DNA from: an uncultured Sphingomonadaceae bacterium
Lineage (GTDB): Bacteria; Pseudomonadota; Alphaproteobacteria; Sphingomonadales; Sphingomonadaceae
Reading direction: 5' to 3'
Assembly (NCBI GenBank): GCA_947493955.1
Contig: CANLSQ010000001.1
Coordinates: 1,612,001-1,676,000, forward strand
DNA length: 64,000 nt
Each line of letters begins with the position of its first letter. Position 1 is the first letter of the stretch. Of this stretch, positions 61,796-64,000 are shown in pieces. The translations under genes were made by a program, and so were the position numbers. The notes under the pieces were generated by a model, which saw only the letters and a program-made list of their open reading frames with translations, did not search any database and was not told where the DNA came from.

Positions 61796-63133
61796 ATGCA
61801 TAAGGCGATACTTAAAATCGCAATCTGCAGCATTGCTATGCTGTTATTTGTCGGCGCACCTGCTGCGGTTTCTTCCTCGATGCCAATTGCGATTACCGTT
61901 GAGGAACCGACACAAAGGAAAGAAAAAAATCTATCCCATAAATGTGCAAAGGCGCTGGCAAACAAGAGACGATTTCTCTCACAGGTCAAACGCCAAAAAT
62001 ATTCCAGTGAACTTGTTGGTGAGTATTTCACCGGTTTTTACAGCGGCCAATATGGCTGTTCAAAGAATTTTAAATTCGCCCATGAGATTCTAGATAGTCA
62101 TGTCGGCTATCCAATACGGAAATATGTTTCTCCAAACTACCTTGATTTACTGCTTTCCAACCATCGAGAAGAACTTGCAAAACAACGAGTGAAAGATCTG
62201 GAAGGTGCGCTTTTTATCAGAACCTACGTTGGCGCCGATGAAGTGCCTGAGTATTGGAAAATCGAAGAAATTGAGGAACTGCTGCTCTCGAACGACAACT
62301 GGAAACTGGCTGCAAATATACTTTTCAGTGATAAGGATTCGGTTCGAAATCAGCTAAGAGACGACTTGCTGATTAAAAACCTTATCGACCCAAAATCCTC
62401 CATCTACGACCTTGAAAAAGCAATACAGTTGGTGTCGCATTCGTCGCGTCATAGCTATAGAATGCGCGTGGCTGAACAACTCGCAAAACGGAACAGCGAT
62501 GTTACTGACGTGCGCACCGCTTTCGAATTGATGCAATGGTACTCACCATTTGTACATCGGGACATTCCGCAAAAGGACGTGAATGCTGCTGAGCCGGTCT
62601 TAACAGATATTTTGCGCCTAATGGCTGAAAGCGATGACGCCGAATTGCGGGCCAAAAGCAAAGCTATTAGGCAAACTGACAATCCTCATGCAGAAACTGG
62701 CCAGCAATCAGTGGGCGTAGAAAAAAATCTCAAAAAACCCTTTGTGACAATAACCTGGCCAGATCGATTTGGCGATTTCCGAACAATTCGTTCGCCTGAT
62801 AGTTATCCTTCACGAGCATTGCGTGAGCGTGCAGGTGGACGGGTTCAAGCTGCTGCTTTGTTCAATCCGAATGGCTCTTACGATGGAATGATCATAATAT
62901 CATCAAGTGGCCGGGCTGATCTTGATAGAGCTACGATGAGAAATCTAGAACGATATAACCGACTGAAATCAAAAACACTCTCAGGCTTTGAAGGGAAATA
63001 CGTTAAAATTCCAATGCCAGATGTTGAATGGCACTTGCTGGACGAGAAAACAGTTGGCGAAAGCGGTGTATTTATCTCGGATAATACAACTAAAGTGGTT
63101 GCGAGAGTTTTTACGCCAACCATAGTCTACTAA
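61796..63133 (+). CDS. Exported protein with C-terminal TonB-like domain
   Basis: A 445-aa protein with a signal peptide (ILKIAICSIAMLLFVGAPAA). The middle is helical (residues ~45-330) with no recognised motif. A C-terminal TonB-C-type domain follows (YPSRALRERAGGRVQAAALF, then DGMIIISSSGRADLDRATMR). It lacks the Pro-rich linker of true TonB, so it is not an energy transducer. Base composition looks more AT-rich than the genes around it (many AAA, ATT codons), suggestive of later acquisition. The function is unknown. Confidence 0.72.
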   Translation: MHKAILKIAICSIAMLLFVGAPAAVSSSMPIAITVEEPTQRKEKNLSHKCAKALANKRRFLSQVKRQKYSSELVGEYFTGFYSGQYGCSKNFKFAHEILDSHVGYPIRKYVSPNYLDLLLSNHREELAKQRVKDLEGALFIRTYVGADEVPEYWKIEEIEELLLSNDNWKLAANILFSDKDSVRNQLRDDLLIKNLIDPKSSIYDLEKAIQLVSHSSRHSYRMRVAEQLAKRNSDVTDVRTAFELMQWYSPFVHRDIPQKDVNAAEPVLTDILRLMAESDDAELRAKSKAIRQTDNPHAETGQQSVGVEKNLKKPFVTITWPDRFGDFRTIRSPDSYPSRALRERAGGRVQAAALFNPNGSYDGMIIISSSGRADLDRATMRNLERYNRLKSKTLSGFEGKYVKIPMPDVEWHLLDEKTVGESGVFISDNTTKVVARVFTPTIVY

Positions 63134-63208
63134 TTCTTTGTTCCTCAAAGCAGACGAAATTCAAAACGACACTCGACAGCAACTTACATTCATGTAAATA
63201 CTTGGTTT

Positions 63209-64000
63209 ATGGAAAGCCTTCCCGACCCGACCCTTTATGCGATTCCGTTTTTTGTCGTGACGGTGGCGATCGAATTTTTTATGAGCCGGTATCGCGATGA
63301 TATCAAATATGATGTCAAAGACATGGCGACGTCACTGACACTGGGAACAGGTAGTGTGGTCGCTGGGATATTGACCGGCGGGCTCGCTGTAGCGGCGATA
63401 TATTGGGTCTATCAATTTAGATTATTCGACGTCCCGTTCACCTGGTGGGCTTGGGTCCTCGCGATATTCGTTGATGATTTCTTCTACTATATCTTCCACC
63501 GCGGTGCGCATCGCATCCGATGGGTCTGGGCTGCCCATGTCAATCATCACAGCAGCGAACATTATAATCTCTCGACCGCATTACGCCAGCCGTGGACCAG
63601 CACCTTCGCGCTGACCTGGATATTCTCGCTGCCGATGTTTCTGATCGGCTTCCACCCGGCAATGATCGCCTTTGTTGGCGGGGTTAACCTACTCTATCAA
63701 TATTGGATCCATACCGAAGCGATTGACCGGATGCCGCGCTGGTTTGAGGCGGTGATGAACACCCCGTCTCATCACCGGGTCCACCACGCCACCAATCCGC
63801 GCTATCTCGACAAAAACTATGCCGGTATTTTCATCATCTGGGACAAGATGTTCGGCACGTTTGAAGAAGAGCGTAGTGATGAGCAAATCCAATATGGCAT
63901 CATCAAAAATCTCAATAGCTATAATGTCTTATGGGCCGTATTTCATGAATGGGTCGGCATGGCTAAAGACTTGTGGACAGCGCCCTGGCGCTACAAGCTA
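63209..64000 (+). CDS. Fatty acid hydroxylase / sterol desaturase family protein (3' truncated by the window)
   Basis: An open frame of 264 codons from ATG 63209 to the window edge. It carries the di-iron His motifs FHRGAHR (first), HVNHHSSEH (second) and HHRVHHATN (third). Hydrophobic segments (AIPFFVVTVAIEFF, TGSVVAGILTGGLAVAAIYW, LTWIFSLPMFLIGF) place it in the membrane. The substrate cannot be told; it is related to the one at 35259 but not a close duplicate. The C-terminus lies outside. Confidence 0.85.
   Translation, partial: MESLPDPTLYAIPFFVVTVAIEFFMSRYRDDIKYDVKDMATSLTLGTGSVVAGILTGGLAVAAIYWVYQFRLFDVPFTWWAWVLAIFVDDFFYYIFHRGAHRIRWVWAAHVNHHSSEHYNLSTALRQPWTSTFALTWIFSLPMFLIGFHPAMIAFVGGVNLLYQYWIHTEAIDRMPRWFEAVMNTPSHHRVHHATNPRYLDKNYAGIFIIWDKMFGTFEEERSDEQIQYGIIKNLNSYNVLWAVFHEWVGMAKDLWTAPWRYKL

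Noticed and set aside
1-64000. CRISPR arrays, insertion sequences, phage genes, rRNA or tRNA genes
   Set aside because: Looked for by eye on both strands; no spaced repeat arrays, transposase motifs or tRNA-like cloverleaf sequences noticed. A tRNA scan would be needed to be certain.

Overview
The window is a gene-dense stretch of an alphaproteobacterial chromosome, most likely a sphingomonad (Sphingomonadales, a marine-type Sphingorhabdus/Parasphingorhabdus-like organism). This is inferred from the ImuB-DnaE2 pair, the alphaproteobacterial forms of isocitrate lyase, SerC and the short-chain-acyl XRE regulator, a large TonB-dependent receptor, many exported TonB-C/TPR/PD40 proteins, and moderate GC. 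I see no rRNA, tRNA, insertion sequence, phage or CRISPR array. Gene identities come from reading motifs in the translations; no database search was run.

Layout. 1-4247: SOS mutasome genes imuB (truncated by the window edge) and dnaE2. 4451-8091: exported or surface genes (Asp-rich Ca-binding-type miniprotein, small lipoprotein, MMP-like matrixin with a cysteine-switch motif, TPR protein, c-type cytochrome). 8169-11381: isocitrate lyase divergent from an XRE/ScfR-like regulator, with three inverted repeats between them. 11397-17277: minus-strand housekeeping genes, L,D-transpeptidase, purA, hisZ, serA and serC, with a palindromic repeat between serA and serC and a probable structured leader before serC. 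17532-20925: extensin-like lipoprotein, LOG protein, membrane cytochrome c, prephenate dehydratase. 20991-30289: esterase, TonB receptor, LysR regulator, and an S9 peptidase-DUF819-S51 peptidase operon, which looks like a peptide-scavenging locus. 30414-36116: glycine-rich exported protein, type III polyketide synthase with an ICMT-type methyltransferase, a membrane AraC regulator and a fatty acid hydroxylase. 36319-41589: histone-like phasin, clpS, DsbA/FrnE protein, DUF1295 and acyltransferase pair, rhodanese, nuclease, PilZ. 42078-43768: CDF metal transporter and a small operon of two tandem 39-residue proteins plus PspC. 43956-46781: recF, CHAP protein, mobA, small exported protein. 46985-53532: M20 amidohydrolase, TylF-type methyltransferase, PD40-amidohydrolase, histone-deacetylase-like protein. 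53684-57992: ABC1 kinase, TPR-nucleotide cyclase and a divergent TIR-TM-LprI protein. 58020-64000: MFS transporter, recQ, DUF442 protein, TonB-C-domain protein, fatty acid hydroxylase cut by the window end.

Most notable signals. (1) A 27-nt element, 22 of 27 identical, lies upstream of both the TonB-receptor/LysR pair and the S9-DUF819-S51 operon 5 kb away; this ties them into one probable LysR regulon. (2) Two unannotated tandem 39-aa paralogues are translationally coupled to pspC behind a near-consensus sigma-54 promoter. (3) A TIR-transmembrane-LprI fusion faces a TPR-nucleotide-cyclase gene across a 123-bp intergenic region, a possible envelope-sensing or defence module. These functional readings are inferences.
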